This document shows, in pieces, positions 56,023-64,000 of a DNA stretch of 64,000 nucleotides (position 1 is the first letter of the stretch; every line of letters begins with the position of its first letter). The notes beneath the pieces are model-generated. The model ran no database searches. It had not been told where the DNA came from and saw only the letters and a program-made list of their open reading frames with translations. Origin of the DNA: an uncultured Reyranella sp. (GTDB lineage: Bacteria > Pseudomonadota > Alphaproteobacteria > Reyranellales > Reyranellaceae); contig NZ_CAMFKM010000001.1 in NCBI RefSeq assembly GCF_945957355.1, positions 1-64,000 on the forward strand, in the 5' to 3' direction. The position numbers were made by a program, and so were the translations under genes.

Positions 56023-59000
56023 CTAGGTCGCCAAGGATCGTCCCTTTATTAGAGCATAGAGTGCCGGGATCACCAGCAGGGTAAGGACGGTAGACGAAAT
56101 CATTCCACCGACCATGGGCACGGCGATGCGGTTCATGACCTCCGAACCCGTACCGGTGCTCCACATGATGGGCAACAGCCCAGCCATGATCGCCACCACC
56201 GTCATCATCTTGGGGCGTACGCGATCCACCGCTCCGGTCATGATCGCCTCGTGAAGATGCTCGCGCGTGAACAGCACGTTTGCTTTCGCGCACCGAGCGC
56301 GGACATCAGAGAGCGCTTGATCGAGGTAGATCAACATGACCACTCCCGTTTCCGCGGCAACACCGGCGAGTGCGATGAAGCCGACGACGACCGCGACCGA
56401 GAGGTTGAAGGACATGGCCCAGACGAGCCAGACGCCGCCGATCAGGGCGAACGGAAGCGAGAGCATGACGATCAGGGTCTCGGTGAGGCGCCGGAAGTTG
56501 AGGTACAGCAGCAGGAAGATGATCAGCAGGGTGACAGGCACCACGACAGCCAGCCTGGCTTGCGCGCGCTCGAGGTACTCGAACTGGCCGCTCCAGGTCA
56601 CGTAGTAACCGGGCGGAAAAATGACCCCCGTGGCAACTGCCTTGCGGGCGGCGGCAACATAGCTCCCGAGGTCGATATCGCGGATATCGACGTAGACGTA
56701 GCTGGCAAGCTGTCCGTTTTCCGTCCGGATGGTCGTGGGACCTCGGCTAAGCTCGATCTTCGCTACCTCGCCGAGCGGGACGGTCGCCCCGCCGGGCAAG
56801 GGGACCAGCACGTCTTGCGCGATCGTCCGAGGGCTGCTGCGAAGATCGCGGGGGTAGCGTATGGTCACGCCATAGCGCTCCCGTCCCTCGATCATCGTCG
56901 TTATCGTCTCGGCACCAAGGGCGGTCGCGATCACTTCCTGAACATCGCCCAGCATCAGGCCGTGCCGCGCCATCTCGGCGCGATCCGGTGCGATCTCAAG
57001 GTAGTAGCCGCCCATGATGCGCTCAGCATAAGCGCTCGACGTTCCCGGAACGTTGCGCAGGACCTGCTCGACCTCCCGCGACAGCCGCTCGATCTCCCGG
57101 AGATCGGTGCCGAAAACCTTCACGCCGACCGGCGTCCTGATGCCGGTCGAAAGCATGTCCGTCCGGGCCTTGATCGGCATTGTCCAGGCGTTCGAGACGC
57201 CCGGAAACTGCAAGGACCGATCCATCTCTGCTATCAGACCTTCCACCGTAAGACCAGGACGCCACTCGCTCCTGGGCTTCAGGTTTATGATGGTCTCAAA
57301 CATTTCTGTAGGCGCCGGATCTGTCGCAGTCTGTGCGCGGCCAGCCTTGCCATAGACCGAGTCGACCTCGGGGAACGACTTGATGATCCGATCTTGCGTC
57401 TGCAATAGCTCGGCCGCCTTCGTTACGGAGAGCCCCGGCAAGGTGGTCGGCATGTAGAGCAACGTCCCCTCGTCGAGCGCCGGCATAAACTCGGTTCCGA
57501 GTTGCCGAGCTGGCCAGAGGGTGACTGTCGCGATGATCAAGGCGAGCGCTATCGTCGGCAGCTTGGCGCGCAAAACGGCGCGGATTACAGGGCGATAGAC
57601 CCAGATGAGAAAACGGTTCACCGGGTTACGATGCTCGGGAACGATCCGTCCGCGAACGAAGAGAACCATCAGGACGGGCACTAGGGTCACGGACAGGAGC
57701 GCCGCAGCGCCCATGGCGAAGGTCTTGGTAAAGGCGAGCGGGCCGAACAGCCTCCCTTCCTGCGCCTCCAGCGCGAAGATGGGCAGGAAACTCACCGTGA
57801 TGATGAGGAGGCTGAAGAACAGAGCGGGTCCGACCTCGGAAGCCGCTTCGATCAAGACCTCCACGCGAGGCTTGCCCGGCGGGCTGCGCTCCAGGTGTTT
57901 GTGGGCATTCTCGATCATTACGATCGCGGCGTCGACCATGGCGCCGATGGCGATCGCAATACCGCCGAGGCTCATGATATTGGAGCCGATCCCCAAGAGG
58001 CGCATTGCGATGAAGGCTATGAGAACGCCAACCGGCAGCATGAGAATGGCCACGAGGGCGCTGCGGGCATGGAGCAGGAAAACAAAGCAGACGAGAGCCA
58101 CAATTAGGCCCTCCTCGATCAGCGTGACACGCAACGTGTCGATCGCCGAAACGATCAATCGTGACCTGTCGTATACGGGGACGATTGAGACGCCTTCGGG
58201 CAACCCTGCCTTCATCTCGGCGAGACGAGCCTTCACCTGGTCGATGACGTTGAGCGCATTCGCGCCATAGCGCTGCAACACGATGCCGCTCGCGACCTCG
58301 CCTTCGCCATTCAGCTCGGCAATCCCACGCCGCTCGTCGGGGCCGATCTCGACCCGTGCGACGTCGTCGAGCAGGAGCGGCGTCCCGTTGGCACTCTTCA
58401 ACGCTATCGCGCGGAGATCCGGAACGCCCTTAAGATAGCCGCGGCCGCGGACGACAAACTCGAACTCCGACAGCTCGACCGTTCGACCGCCGACATCGAC
58501 GTTGCTCGCCCGGATAGCGTCCCTGACGGCGGCTAGGCTGAGGCCGAGACCGCGCAGGCGATGAGGGTCGACCACGACATGGTATTGCTTCACGAAGCCG
58601 CCCACGCCTGCCACTTCCGCGACACCTTCGGCGCGAGCGAGGCCAAAGCGCAGCGACCAATCCTGCAGCGAACGAAGCTCGGCCAGCGAGCGCTGAGCGG
58701 CGACGATAGCGTACTGGTAGACCCAGCCGACCCCTGTAGCGTCGGGACCCAGCACCGGCGTCACCCCCGCCGGCAGACGACGCGAAGCGCCGTTCAGGTA
58801 TTCAAGCACCCGCGAGCGAGCCCAGTAGATGTCGGTGCCGTCTTCAAAGATGACGTAGACGAAGCTCACGCCGAAGTACGAGAAGCCGCGCACCACCCGC
58901 GCTCGTGGAACGTTCAGCATGGCGCTGGTCAGGGGGAATGTGACCTGGTCCTCGACGACTTGAGGCGCCTGACCGCCATACTCGGTGTAGACGATGACCT

Positions 59001-59136
59001 GCGTGTCCGAGAGATCGGGAATGGCATCCAGGGGCATGCGGGTGACCGCATAAGCGCCTGCCGCCACTGCGAATGCCGTTGCGATCAGCACTAGGACGAG
59101 ATTGCGAGCCGAGGCCTCGATCAAGCGGGCGATCAT
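56023..59136 (-). CDS. cusA: Copper/silver RND permease (CusA-type)
   Basis: This 1,037-residue heavy-metal RND pump belongs to the monovalent-cation group. The motif in the fourth helix is IAIAIGAMVDAAIVMIENAH, as in CusA. Periplasmic methionine-containing loops and the usual FMPALDEGTLLYMPTTLPGL segment are present. The frame is clean. It overlaps cusB by 4 bp. Together with CusF, a cupredoxin and a multicopper oxidase upstream, it should export Cu(I)/Ag(I). Confidence 0.95.
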   Translation of the reverse strand: MIARLIEASARNLVLVLIATAFAVAAGAYAVTRMPLDAIPDLSDTQVIVYTEYGGQAPQVVEDQVTFPLTSAMLNVPRARVVRGFSYFGVSFVYVIFEDGTDIYWARSRVLEYLNGASRRLPAGVTPVLGPDATGVGWVYQYAIVAAQRSLAELRSLQDWSLRFGLARAEGVAEVAGVGGFVKQYHVVVDPHRLRGLGLSLAAVRDAIRASNVDVGGRTVELSEFEFVVRGRGYLKGVPDLRAIALKSANGTPLLLDDVARVEIGPDERRGIAELNGEGEVASGIVLQRYGANALNVIDQVKARLAEMKAGLPEGVSIVPVYDRSRLIVSAIDTLRVTLIEEGLIVALVCFVFLLHARSALVAILMLPVGVLIAFIAMRLLGIGSNIMSLGGIAIAIGAMVDAAIVMIENAHKHLERSPPGKPRVEVLIEAASEVGPALFFSLLIITVSFLPIFALEAQEGRLFGPLAFTKTFAMGAAALLSVTLVPVLMVLFVRGRIVPEHRNPVNRFLIWVYRPVIRAVLRAKLPTIALALIIATVTLWPARQLGTEFMPALDEGTLLYMPTTLPGLSVTKAAELLQTQDRIIKSFPEVDSVYGKAGRAQTATDPAPTEMFETIINLKPRSEWRPGLTVEGLIAEMDRSLQFPGVSNAWTMPIKARTDMLSTGIRTPVGVKVFGTDLREIERLSREVEQVLRNVPGTSSAYAERIMGGYYLEIAPDRAEMARHGLMLGDVQEVIATALGAETITTMIEGRERYGVTIRYPRDLRSSPRTIAQDVLVPLPGGATVPLGEVAKIELSRGPTTIRTENGQLASYVYVDIRDIDLGSYVAAARKAVATGVIFPPGYYVTWSGQFEYLERAQARLAVVVPVTLLIIFLLLYLNFRRLTETLIVMLSLPFALIGGVWLVWAMSFNLSVAVVVGFIALAGVAAETGVVMLIYLDQALSDVRARCAKANVLFTREHLHEAIMTGAVDRVRPKMMTVVAIMAGLLPIMWSTGTGSEVMNRIAVPMVGGMISSTVLTLLVIPALYALIKGRSLAT

Positions 59137-60515
59137 TGCGCAGGCTCGCTTTTGACGAGGGCCTTCAGAGCCGCTTTGAGGTTGCTTTCGGCATCGATCA
59201 GGAAATTGGCGGATGTCACGATTCGATCCCCGGGCACAACGCCCTCAAGCACCTCGACGTAGGTCCCGCTGCGAACGCCCGTACGGACGGCCCGTTGTTC
59301 GAACCTTCCCTCGCCTCTGTCGAGGAGGACCAACTGACGATCCCCGCTATCGATGACGGCACTTTCCGGAACAGATGAGCGCGGCATGCCGTCACCCGTG
59401 TCGATCTCGGCGAGGACGTACATATCGGGTCGAAGGGCAAAGCCCGGGTTTGGCAGCTCTATCCGAATCCGAGCACTCCGGGTTGCGGCGTCGAGCTTGG
59501 GATAGACGAGGTCGACCGTTCCTGCGAACGCGCGCCCCGGGAAGGCCCGCGCCTGGATGCGGGCGCGCTGTCCAGGGGCCAACCGCGCGAGCTGCGACTC
59601 CGGTATATCGACTACCGCCCAGACGATCGAATGATCGCCGATCCGGAAGAGAACGTCTCCAGGATTGACGCGCATCCCTTCGGCAACGTTGCGTTCGAGG
59701 ACGACGCCATCGCGGGGCGCCGTCCATGTCAGGGAAAGCGGTGCACGCCGTGAGCTTTCTATCTCCGCGATCACATCTTCCGGCACGAGCATGTTGGCGA
59801 GCTTCTGACGCGACCCCCTCCCCGCTTCGCGGCCTCCCGCTGCAACGGCGGCATATTCGGCGGCGGCTCCGCTGATTACCGGGCTGTAGAGACGCATGAG
59901 CGGCTGATGCTGGCGGACTTCCGAACCGGTCGTGATGTTCTCGACCGATTCGACAAAGGCCTCGGTACGCAGGGAGATCACGGAGATGCGACGTTCGTCG
60001 AGTTGGATGGTGCCCGGCGCACGGATGGTCTGCGCCAGTACGCGCTCGGCCACTACTTCTGTCACCACGCCGGTGCGCTGGATTCGAGCAGGACTTAGGC
60101 GAACCGTGCCCGACTCGTCCCCCTCGCCTTCGTAGACCGCGATGTAATCCATGCCCATCGAGTCCTTCTTCGGCACAGGTGACACATCGGGAAGGCCCAT
60201 GGGATGCCGGTAATGCAGAATACGTCGGGTCGAAGTCCCCTCTAGCGTCTGATCCTGTGTCACTTCGACAAGGCGAGGCTCTTCGGAGGTGGCGACCGCG
60301 CGGTATGGCCGGCCATCAGGTGTGGTCGTGGGCGTGGCCGAGTAGAATGGCCTGTTGTCGGGATCCCGATAATAGAGAATGGCTTCAACCGGTGAGGCCG
60401 TTTTGCCTCTTGTGAGGTATCTTTCGAGAAGCCCAAAATCCCGTACGAAGTATCCGCTGGCTCCGGCGATTGCGATGGCCCCAGCGGCCAGGGCAACGCA
60501 CCATCGCCGGGTCAC
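59133..60515 (-). CDS. cusB: Copper/silver efflux periplasmic adaptor (CusB-type)
   Basis: The GTG start at 60515 overlaps the FixH-like gene stop (GTGA) and excludes an Arg/Gly-rich extension. It gives 460 residues with an N-terminal membrane segment. Two heavy-metal-binding repeats follow (ILYYRDPDNRPFYSAT, then ILHYRHPMGLPDVSPVPKKD and SMGMDYIAVYEGE), typical of CusB-like adaptors. After them come lipoyl, coiled-coil and barrel domains (GSEVRQHQPLMRLYSPVISG, LTWTAPRDGVVLERNVAEGM). Confidence 0.93.
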   Translation of the reverse strand: MTRRWCVALAAGAIAIAGASGYFVRDFGLLERYLTRGKTASPVEAILYYRDPDNRPFYSATPTTTPDGRPYRAVATSEEPRLVEVTQDQTLEGTSTRRILHYRHPMGLPDVSPVPKKDSMGMDYIAVYEGEGDESGTVRLSPARIQRTGVVTEVVAERVLAQTIRAPGTIQLDERRISVISLRTEAFVESVENITTGSEVRQHQPLMRLYSPVISGAAAEYAAVAAGGREAGRGSRQKLANMLVPEDVIAEIESSRRAPLSLTWTAPRDGVVLERNVAEGMRVNPGDVLFRIGDHSIVWAVVDIPESQLARLAPGQRARIQARAFPGRAFAGTVDLVYPKLDAATRSARIRIELPNPGFALRPDMYVLAEIDTGDGMPRSSVPESAVIDSGDRQLVLLDRGEGRFEQRAVRTGVRSGTYVEVLEGVVPGDRIVTSANFLIDAESNLKAALKALVKSEPAQ

Positions 60516-60913
60516 GGCAGCACCTTCAGAATCAGCTTGCCCACCACCGTGCCTTCTTCGCCCTGGACCTTCGCGGCGAGAGAGAGTTGCCAAGCCCCCT
60601 CCATTTCCAGCCGGGTCGAGAAGCGGTAGACGCCAGCTTGGGCGGACGGCACCGCGGCGAGCGACGCCTGCATGGTCGGCATTCCATCGGGCGCCATATC
60701 CATTCGACTTGCGAAGATGACCGCATCGGCGACAGGCGCGCCGGTCGACTTCTTGACCAGCCGAACGCCCACCTCAGTCGCCTCGTTTTGGGAAAGTTGA
60801 TCGTGAACGAGCTGAAACTCGTAGTCGCGCACGTCAGCTATCGCTGGCGCAATAAGTGTAGGAAGCACGGTGGAAAAAGCCGCCAAAGCGGCCAATCTGA
60901 GAGCACTGATCAT
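60512..60913 (-). CDS. FixH/CcoH-like periplasmic protein
   Basis: This 133-residue protein has a signal segment (LRLAALAAFSTVLPTLIAPA) and a FixH-like beta domain. The domain carries FQLVHDQLSQNEATEVGVRL, ADAVIFASRMDMAPDGMPTM and the usual C-terminal GAWQLSLAAKVQGEEGTVVG. The SRMDMAPDGMPTM methionine/aspartate loop is the metal-contact region in such proteins. FixH relatives take part in copper delivery to oxidases. In cus operons they may shuttle copper to the pump. Confidence 0.8.
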   Translation of the reverse strand: MISALRLAALAAFSTVLPTLIAPAIADVRDYEFQLVHDQLSQNEATEVGVRLVKKSTGAPVADAVIFASRMDMAPDGMPTMQASLAAVPSAQAGVYRFSTRLEMEGAWQLSLAAKVQGEEGTVVGKLILKVLP

Positions 60914-61007
60914 TTTGCAACTCCGGGATCGCCGTCGCGGATGATCGCAACGGCGCTGAAGCGAGACGCGGTGTCTTCACCGCGTGACGACCGGCGAGAA
61001 GCGGGCT

Positions 61008-61376
61008 TCAGACGTGGGAGTTGGGAGGTCTCGGCGCCGGGAGATCTTCCCGGCCTGCCAACGGGTGCATGCTGGGCGGGTGCCCTCGCGAGAACAACAC
61101 GTGCGACGCTGCACGAATCGCGGTCGCCGCCATATGCATCAGAGGCGTTGCGCACACCGCCATTAACACGCAGGTCTTTGAGCAGTCGCGCTCGGACGTC
61201 ATGCCCGGACAGCAAGGCATCTCGCCCATGTCGCTGGCAACATTCACCTGAACCGTCGCCGTGACCAACGCCTGCGGACCGACTACGGCCGCAGCGTCAC
61301 GCGCGAATGGCGCGCCGAGCAACGCACACATGGCGACGACCGAAAGGAAGCGAGCAAGGGCTTTGAAAGTACCCAC
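61008..61376 (-). CDS. Secreted Cys/Met-rich protein in the copper operon
   Basis: About 122 residues from a GTG at 61376 (an ATG at 61436 is an alternative). A signal peptide (ARFLSVVAMCALLGAPFARD) is followed by a Cys/Met cluster (GEMPCCPGMTSERDCSKTCV, then LMAVCATPLMHM) and a Pro/His tail. The cluster looks suited to Cu(I) or Ag(I) binding. No family name is known to me. It lies 95 bp before the FixH-like gene on the same strand. Confidence 0.6.
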   Translation of the reverse strand: MGTFKALARFLSVVAMCALLGAPFARDAAAVVGPQALVTATVQVNVASDMGEMPCCPGMTSERDCSKTCVLMAVCATPLMHMAATAIRAASHVLFSRGHPPSMHPLAGREDLPAPRPPNSHV

Positions 61377-61466
61377 GACGCTACTGTAGCACCTCAAGAA
61401 TGGCGGAAAAAAGCCCGGATGCGCGACCCTTGCCATTCAGTTAGGCTGCAGCGGGCCTGCCTCCGC

Positions 61467-61946
61467 TCAGCGCGTGACATTCAGGCGGTTTTGGCGCGCC
61501 CTGATGTCCGCCGGCCAAGTGCTCTTGATGTAGGCTAGGATTGCAGCCATCTCGCGATCCGTGAGTGCGTCGCGAAACCCCGGCATGTCAGTTTGATATC
61601 CTTCGGGATAGGCTGCGGGGCCGAGCTGGGTGATGCGCATGAGGAAGGCATCGGCATGGTGCCAGGTATGCCCGTTGGCGTCATGGGGAGGCGCCGGCAG
61701 CCGCCCGTTGGCGCGGCGCCGCTGCCAATCCGGCTGCCCCTCGAGCGAGACGCCATGGCAGCTCGCGCACGCTGTTGCATACAGACGTTTGCCCAACGCC
61801 ACTTGGTTGGGGTCGCTCGGATCGATCCGAAGTGGCTTCTCCCGGAGCAGTACGAAAGCACTCGCCGCCAGGATGATGATGAGCAAAGCTACCGCCACCC
61901 CGATCCCCCGCCACCTGCGGCGCCGTGTGAACAACCGATCAACCAT
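61467..61946 (-). CDS. Membrane-anchored monohaem cytochrome c
   Basis: The start at 61946 (CAGGG upstream) gives 159 residues. An Arg-rich N-terminus and one membrane helix (GVAVALLIIILAASAFVLLR) are followed by a class I cytochrome c with the haem site CASCHG and a distal methionine in TDMPGFRDALTDREMAAIL. It is of the type found with multicopper oxidases in copper operons. It overlaps the upstream small gene by 8 bp. It may accept electrons during copper oxidation. Confidence 0.88.
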   Translation of the reverse strand: MVDRLFTRRRRWRGIGVAVALLIIILAASAFVLLREKPLRIDPSDPNQVALGKRLYATACASCHGVSLEGQPDWQRRRANGRLPAPPHDANGHTWHHADAFLMRITQLGPAAYPEGYQTDMPGFRDALTDREMAAILAYIKSTWPADIRARQNRLNVTR

Positions 61947-62232
61947 CCAACGGCCCTGCTGGCTCCTGGCGTCGCTGGTCGTGACGCGGTGCCGACTGAA
62001 GACGGCAATCAGAGTCCACACACACGATGGTGAGAACCCGGCCGGACCCACGACAGGTAACGTCGTAGGCGCTGACCACCGACGACAACTCTGTCCGGTC
62101 AATAGCCTCCGCGACACACCCCTGCTTAACGAGGATTGCCTGCAACTCGCGGTCGTCGGCGATTGCCGACGATCCGCCCGTGCCGCCAAAAGCGGCTATG
62201 CAGGCGACTGCGCCTGCCATCACCTGTTTCAT
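61939..62232 (-). CDS. Small secreted protein of unknown function
   Basis: This 97-residue protein has a signal peptide (QVMAGAVACIAAFGGTGGSS). A short domain contains ELQAILVKQGCVAEAIDRTE, then YDVTCRGSGRVLTIVCVDSD, with several cysteines that could pair. The tail runs on into QSAPRHDQRRQEPAGPLDG and overlaps the cytochrome start by 8 bp. No family is recognised. Confidence 0.6.
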   Translation of the reverse strand: MKQVMAGAVACIAAFGGTGGSSAIADDRELQAILVKQGCVAEAIDRTELSSVVSAYDVTCRGSGRVLTIVCVDSDCRLQSAPRHDQRRQEPAGPLDG

Positions 62233-62242
62233 CGAGGCGTCG

Positions 62243-62530
62243 TCAGTGCTTGCCGATCTTGGTGACGGTGATCGCACCGTTCACCCGGGCGGCCTCGAAC
62301 TCGATGCGGTCGCCTTGTTTCACTTTGTCGAGCATCGAGGGATCGGCGACGCGGAACACCATGGTCATGGCGTCCATGTCGAGGTCTTTGATGGGGCCGT
62401 GCTTCAGCGTGACCTTGCCTGCGGCCTTGTCCACCTTGACGACCTCGGCCTTGACCATGTTGCCGTCGGCCAGCGCCGAGACCGAGAGCAGGGTCGCAGT
62501 CAATGCTGCAGCGAAGAATCTCTTGAACAT
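62243..62530 (-). CDS. cusF: Periplasmic copper-binding protein CusF
   Basis: This 95-residue protein has a signal peptide and the small CusF beta-barrel. It reads AEVVKVDKAAGKVTLKHGPI, then the metal-binding segment LDMDAMTMVFRVADPSML. The residues known in CusF (a His plus two Met in the MxMxF region, with nearby aromatic) are mostly in place. It ferries Cu(I)/Ag(I) to CusB. It lies 10 bp before the small secreted protein gene in the cus operon. Confidence 0.92.
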   Translation of the reverse strand: MFKRFFAAALTATLLSVSALADGNMVKAEVVKVDKAAGKVTLKHGPIKDLDMDAMTMVFRVADPSMLDKVKQGDRIEFEAARVNGAITVTKIGKH

Positions 62531-62555
62531 CTGATGCTCCTTCGATTGCGTTGGG

Positions 62556-63047
62556 TTACTCGACGACGATGGTGCCGAACATGCCCGCCTGGCGATGCCC
62601 GGGAATCAGGCAGGAGAAGTCGAAGGTCCCTGCCTTCGTGAAGTGCCATAGGATTTCTCCCGTCGCCTTGGGTTTCAGCCGCTTGGCATTCGGATCGTCG
62701 TGCTCCATGTCGGGGTTCTTCTCCATGTCCTTCATGTGCTTGAGGTTCTCCTCGACAGTGCCTACGACGAACTCATGATCGATGGCCCCGTTGTTGCGGA
62801 GCTGGAAACGAACCTGCTCGCCCTTCTTGAACTTGAGCTTGTCCGGCATGAACAGCATCTTCCCGTCGTCCTCGCGGAACACAATCTGGATGATGCGCGC
62901 AGGCTTCTTGGGATCGCCGGGCGCGCCATATGCCTTGTCGTCGGCATGCGAATGGCCTTCGCCCGGCTTGTGCCCCGGCGCGGCAGCGGCTGCGCCGGCA
63001 AGCAATGCGGCCGCGATTGACGTCACGATTAACATTCCAGCTTTCAC
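62556..63047 (-). CDS. Cupredoxin-domain copper protein
   Basis: The GTG at 63047 follows AAGGAGG and gives 163 residues: a signal peptide (LIVTSIAAALLAGAAAAAPG), a His-rich linker (HKPGEGHSHADDK) and a cupredoxin fold. Type 1 copper ligands are visible: His in NNGAIDHEFVVG, then Cys-His-Met in FSCLIPGHRQAGMFG. It is close to the plastocyanin/azurin-like proteins that accompany CopA oxidases and CusF. It should carry copper or electrons in the periplasm. Confidence 0.9.
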   Translation of the reverse strand: MKAGMLIVTSIAAALLAGAAAAAPGHKPGEGHSHADDKAYGAPGDPKKPARIIQIVFREDDGKMLFMPDKLKFKKGEQVRFQLRNNGAIDHEFVVGTVEENLKHMKDMEKNPDMEHDDPNAKRLKPKATGEILWHFTKAGTFDFSCLIPGHRQAGMFGTIVVE

Positions 63048-63066
63048 GATTGCCTCCTTGGTTGAA

Positions 63067-64000
63067 CTACTTGTGTGAGCCGTGCGACGACGGCTTGACC
63101 ACGCGCACAGGCGCGACACCCGGTTTCAGAGCTGGCGTGGGCGTGGCAGCGCGGGTGGCTTCGGGCTTCGGCCCTTTCCACTCCCAAGCCACAGTGCCAG
63201 GCGGATTCTGGTACCAACCGGGGTCCTTGTAGTCCCCCGAGGCCAATCCTTCGCGCACCTTCACCACGGAGAACATGCCGCCCATTTCGACCGCTCCGAA
63301 CTGTGCGAAGCCGGTCATCATCGGTAACGTGTTGTCGGGAAGTTGCATCTCCATCTCGCCCATGTCAGCCATACCGGCACTACCCATGGGCATGTAATCA
63401 GGCACGAGGCGCTTCATCTGCTTGGCGAACTGCTTCTTGTCGACACCGATGAAGGTACGGAGGTCGTGGCCCATCGCGTTCATGGTGTGATGAGACTTGT
63501 GGCAGTGAATGGCCCAATCTCCCGGATAGATTGCATCGAACTCGTAGGCGCGCATGGCTCCCACCGGGATATCGATCGTGACCTCGGGCCAGCGAGCCTC
63601 AGGCCTCACCCATCCGCCGTCGGTGCAGGTCACCTCGAAGTCGTATCCGTGCATGTGGATCGGATGATTGGTCATCGTGAGATTTCCGACCCGCACGCGA
63701 ACCTTGTCGCCCTTCGCCACGACGAGCGGGTCGATGCCGGGGAAAACGCGGCTGTTCCATGTCCACATGTTGAAAGCGGTCATCTCCGCGACTTTGGGAA
63801 CGTAGTTGCCGGGGTCGATATCGTACGATGAGAGAAGAAAGACGAAGTCCCGGTCGACGCGATGCAGCTTGGGATCGCGCGGATGCACGACGAAGAAGCC
63901 CATCATGCCCATGGCCATCTGGACCATTTCATCGGCATGAGGGTGGTACATGAAAGTGCCGCTCTTCTTGAGCTGGTACTCGTAAACGAAGGTTTGGCCC
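63067..64000 (-). CDS. Multicopper oxidase, C-terminal part (cut by window edge)
   Basis: About 310 residues of a periplasmic copper oxidase (CopA/CueO-like) are visible. The window edge cuts the N-terminal part. Trinuclear-site and type 1 ligands are present: GTFMYHPHADEMVQ, then NHPIHMHGYDFEV and DWAIHCHKSHHTMNAMGHD, the H-C-H...H...M signature. A Met-rich stretch (GSAGMADMGEMEMQLPDNTL) suggests Cu(I) binding. The C-terminus ends in a Lys/His tail. It oxidises Cu(I) to the less toxic Cu(II). It lies 19 bp before the cupredoxin gene in the same operon. Confidence 0.93.
   Translation of the reverse strand, partial: GQTFVYEYQLKKSGTFMYHPHADEMVQMAMGMMGFFVVHPRDPKLHRVDRDFVFLLSSYDIDPGNYVPKVAEMTAFNMWTWNSRVFPGIDPLVVAKGDKVRVRVGNLTMTNHPIHMHGYDFEVTCTDGGWVRPEARWPEVTIDIPVGAMRAYEFDAIYPGDWAIHCHKSHHTMNAMGHDLRTFIGVDKKQFAKQMKRLVPDYMPMGSAGMADMGEMEMQLPDNTLPMMTGFAQFGAVEMGGMFSVVKVREGLASGDYKDPGWYQNPPGTVAWEWKGPKPEATRAATPTPALKPGVAPVRVVKPSSHGSHK

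Noticed and set aside
55829..56026. Short plus-strand ORF ARNGVSDHVESVFALLQRSE
   Set aside because: Slightly protein-like but without start signals or family match. Noted only in the intergenic entry.
55398..56084. 228-codon plus-strand ORF between the czc and cus blocks
   Set aside because: Arg/Pro/Ser-rich, no domain, and it runs into the 3' end of cusA on the other strand.

Overview
The window reads as high-GC alphaproteobacterial chromosome or a large genomic island. The evidence is the gene content (a narK-narGHJI nitrate respiration cluster with NnrS and a Crp/Fnr regulator, BaeSR-type RND efflux, czc and cus metal efflux), FixK/Fnr-type boxes such as TTGATCCAGATCAA, and the insertion-sequence families. 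I do not commit to a genus. No rRNA, intact tRNA or CRISPR array was seen.

Layout. (1) 1-7.8 kb: a two-component system (minus strand, kinase cut by the window edge) divergent from an AcrAB/OprM-type RND operon, followed by a cytochrome b561 and a GNAT acetyltransferase. (2) 7.8-8.8 kb: decayed sequence with a TPR-like ORF and a broken receiver domain. (3) 8.8-23.0 kb: nitrate respiration. narK (two fused MFS domains), narG, narH, narJ, narI, a parvulin isomerase and four small accessory genes all run on the minus strand. A perfect Fnr/FixK-type box lies upstream of narK, and a divergent Crp/Fnr regulator and nnrS lie on the other side. (4) 23.0-31.4 kb: a mobile-element graveyard. It holds an IS3 transposase remnant, a trbI conjugation-gene remnant, a tRNA 3'-end-like fragment, a 1,296-bp IS66 deletion derivative with a perfect 8-bp target duplication, the first 19 codons of an integrase, a second IS3 remnant, a broken IS5 element, two IS481 elements, and scraps of a multihaem cytochrome, an adenylate cyclase and a copper ATPase. 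(5) 31.4-41.7 kb: an accessory metal/redox region with a DUF1622 protein, a Crp/Fnr regulator, small secreted proteins, an EamA permease, an isoprenylcysteine-methyltransferase-like protein, a DUF2933 protein, and a three-gene electron-transfer module. (6) 41.8-44.4 kb: a second graveyard with fragments of a [NiFe]-hydrogenase small subunit, a QatD/TatD-like nuclease, IS30, IS630 and IS66. (7) 44.4-55.4 kb: a minus-strand metal-resistance block of czcI-like, czcC, czcB, czcA, a small periplasmic protein, adenylate cyclase, a second small periplasmic protein, a P1B-4 ATPase and an XRE regulator. (8) 56.0-64.0 kb: a minus-strand copper/silver block of multicopper oxidase (cut by the window edge), cupredoxin, cusF, small proteins, cytochrome c, a FixH-like protein, cusB and cusA.

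How parts may work together. In the 36.9-40.2 kb module, a cytoplasmic NAD(P)H-flavin-[2Fe-2S] protein could pass electrons through a haem-b-type membrane protein to a seven-haem periplasmic cytochrome. Five near-identical 16-bp palindromes (consensus TGTCCAATTTGGGACA) sit in intergenic regions between 27.7 and 40.7 kb, including the divergent region upstream of that module, and point to one shared regulator. A second copy of the cytochrome's C-terminus survives as debris at 28.4-28.5 kb, which suggests that this type of island has been duplicated or reshuffled by insertion sequences.
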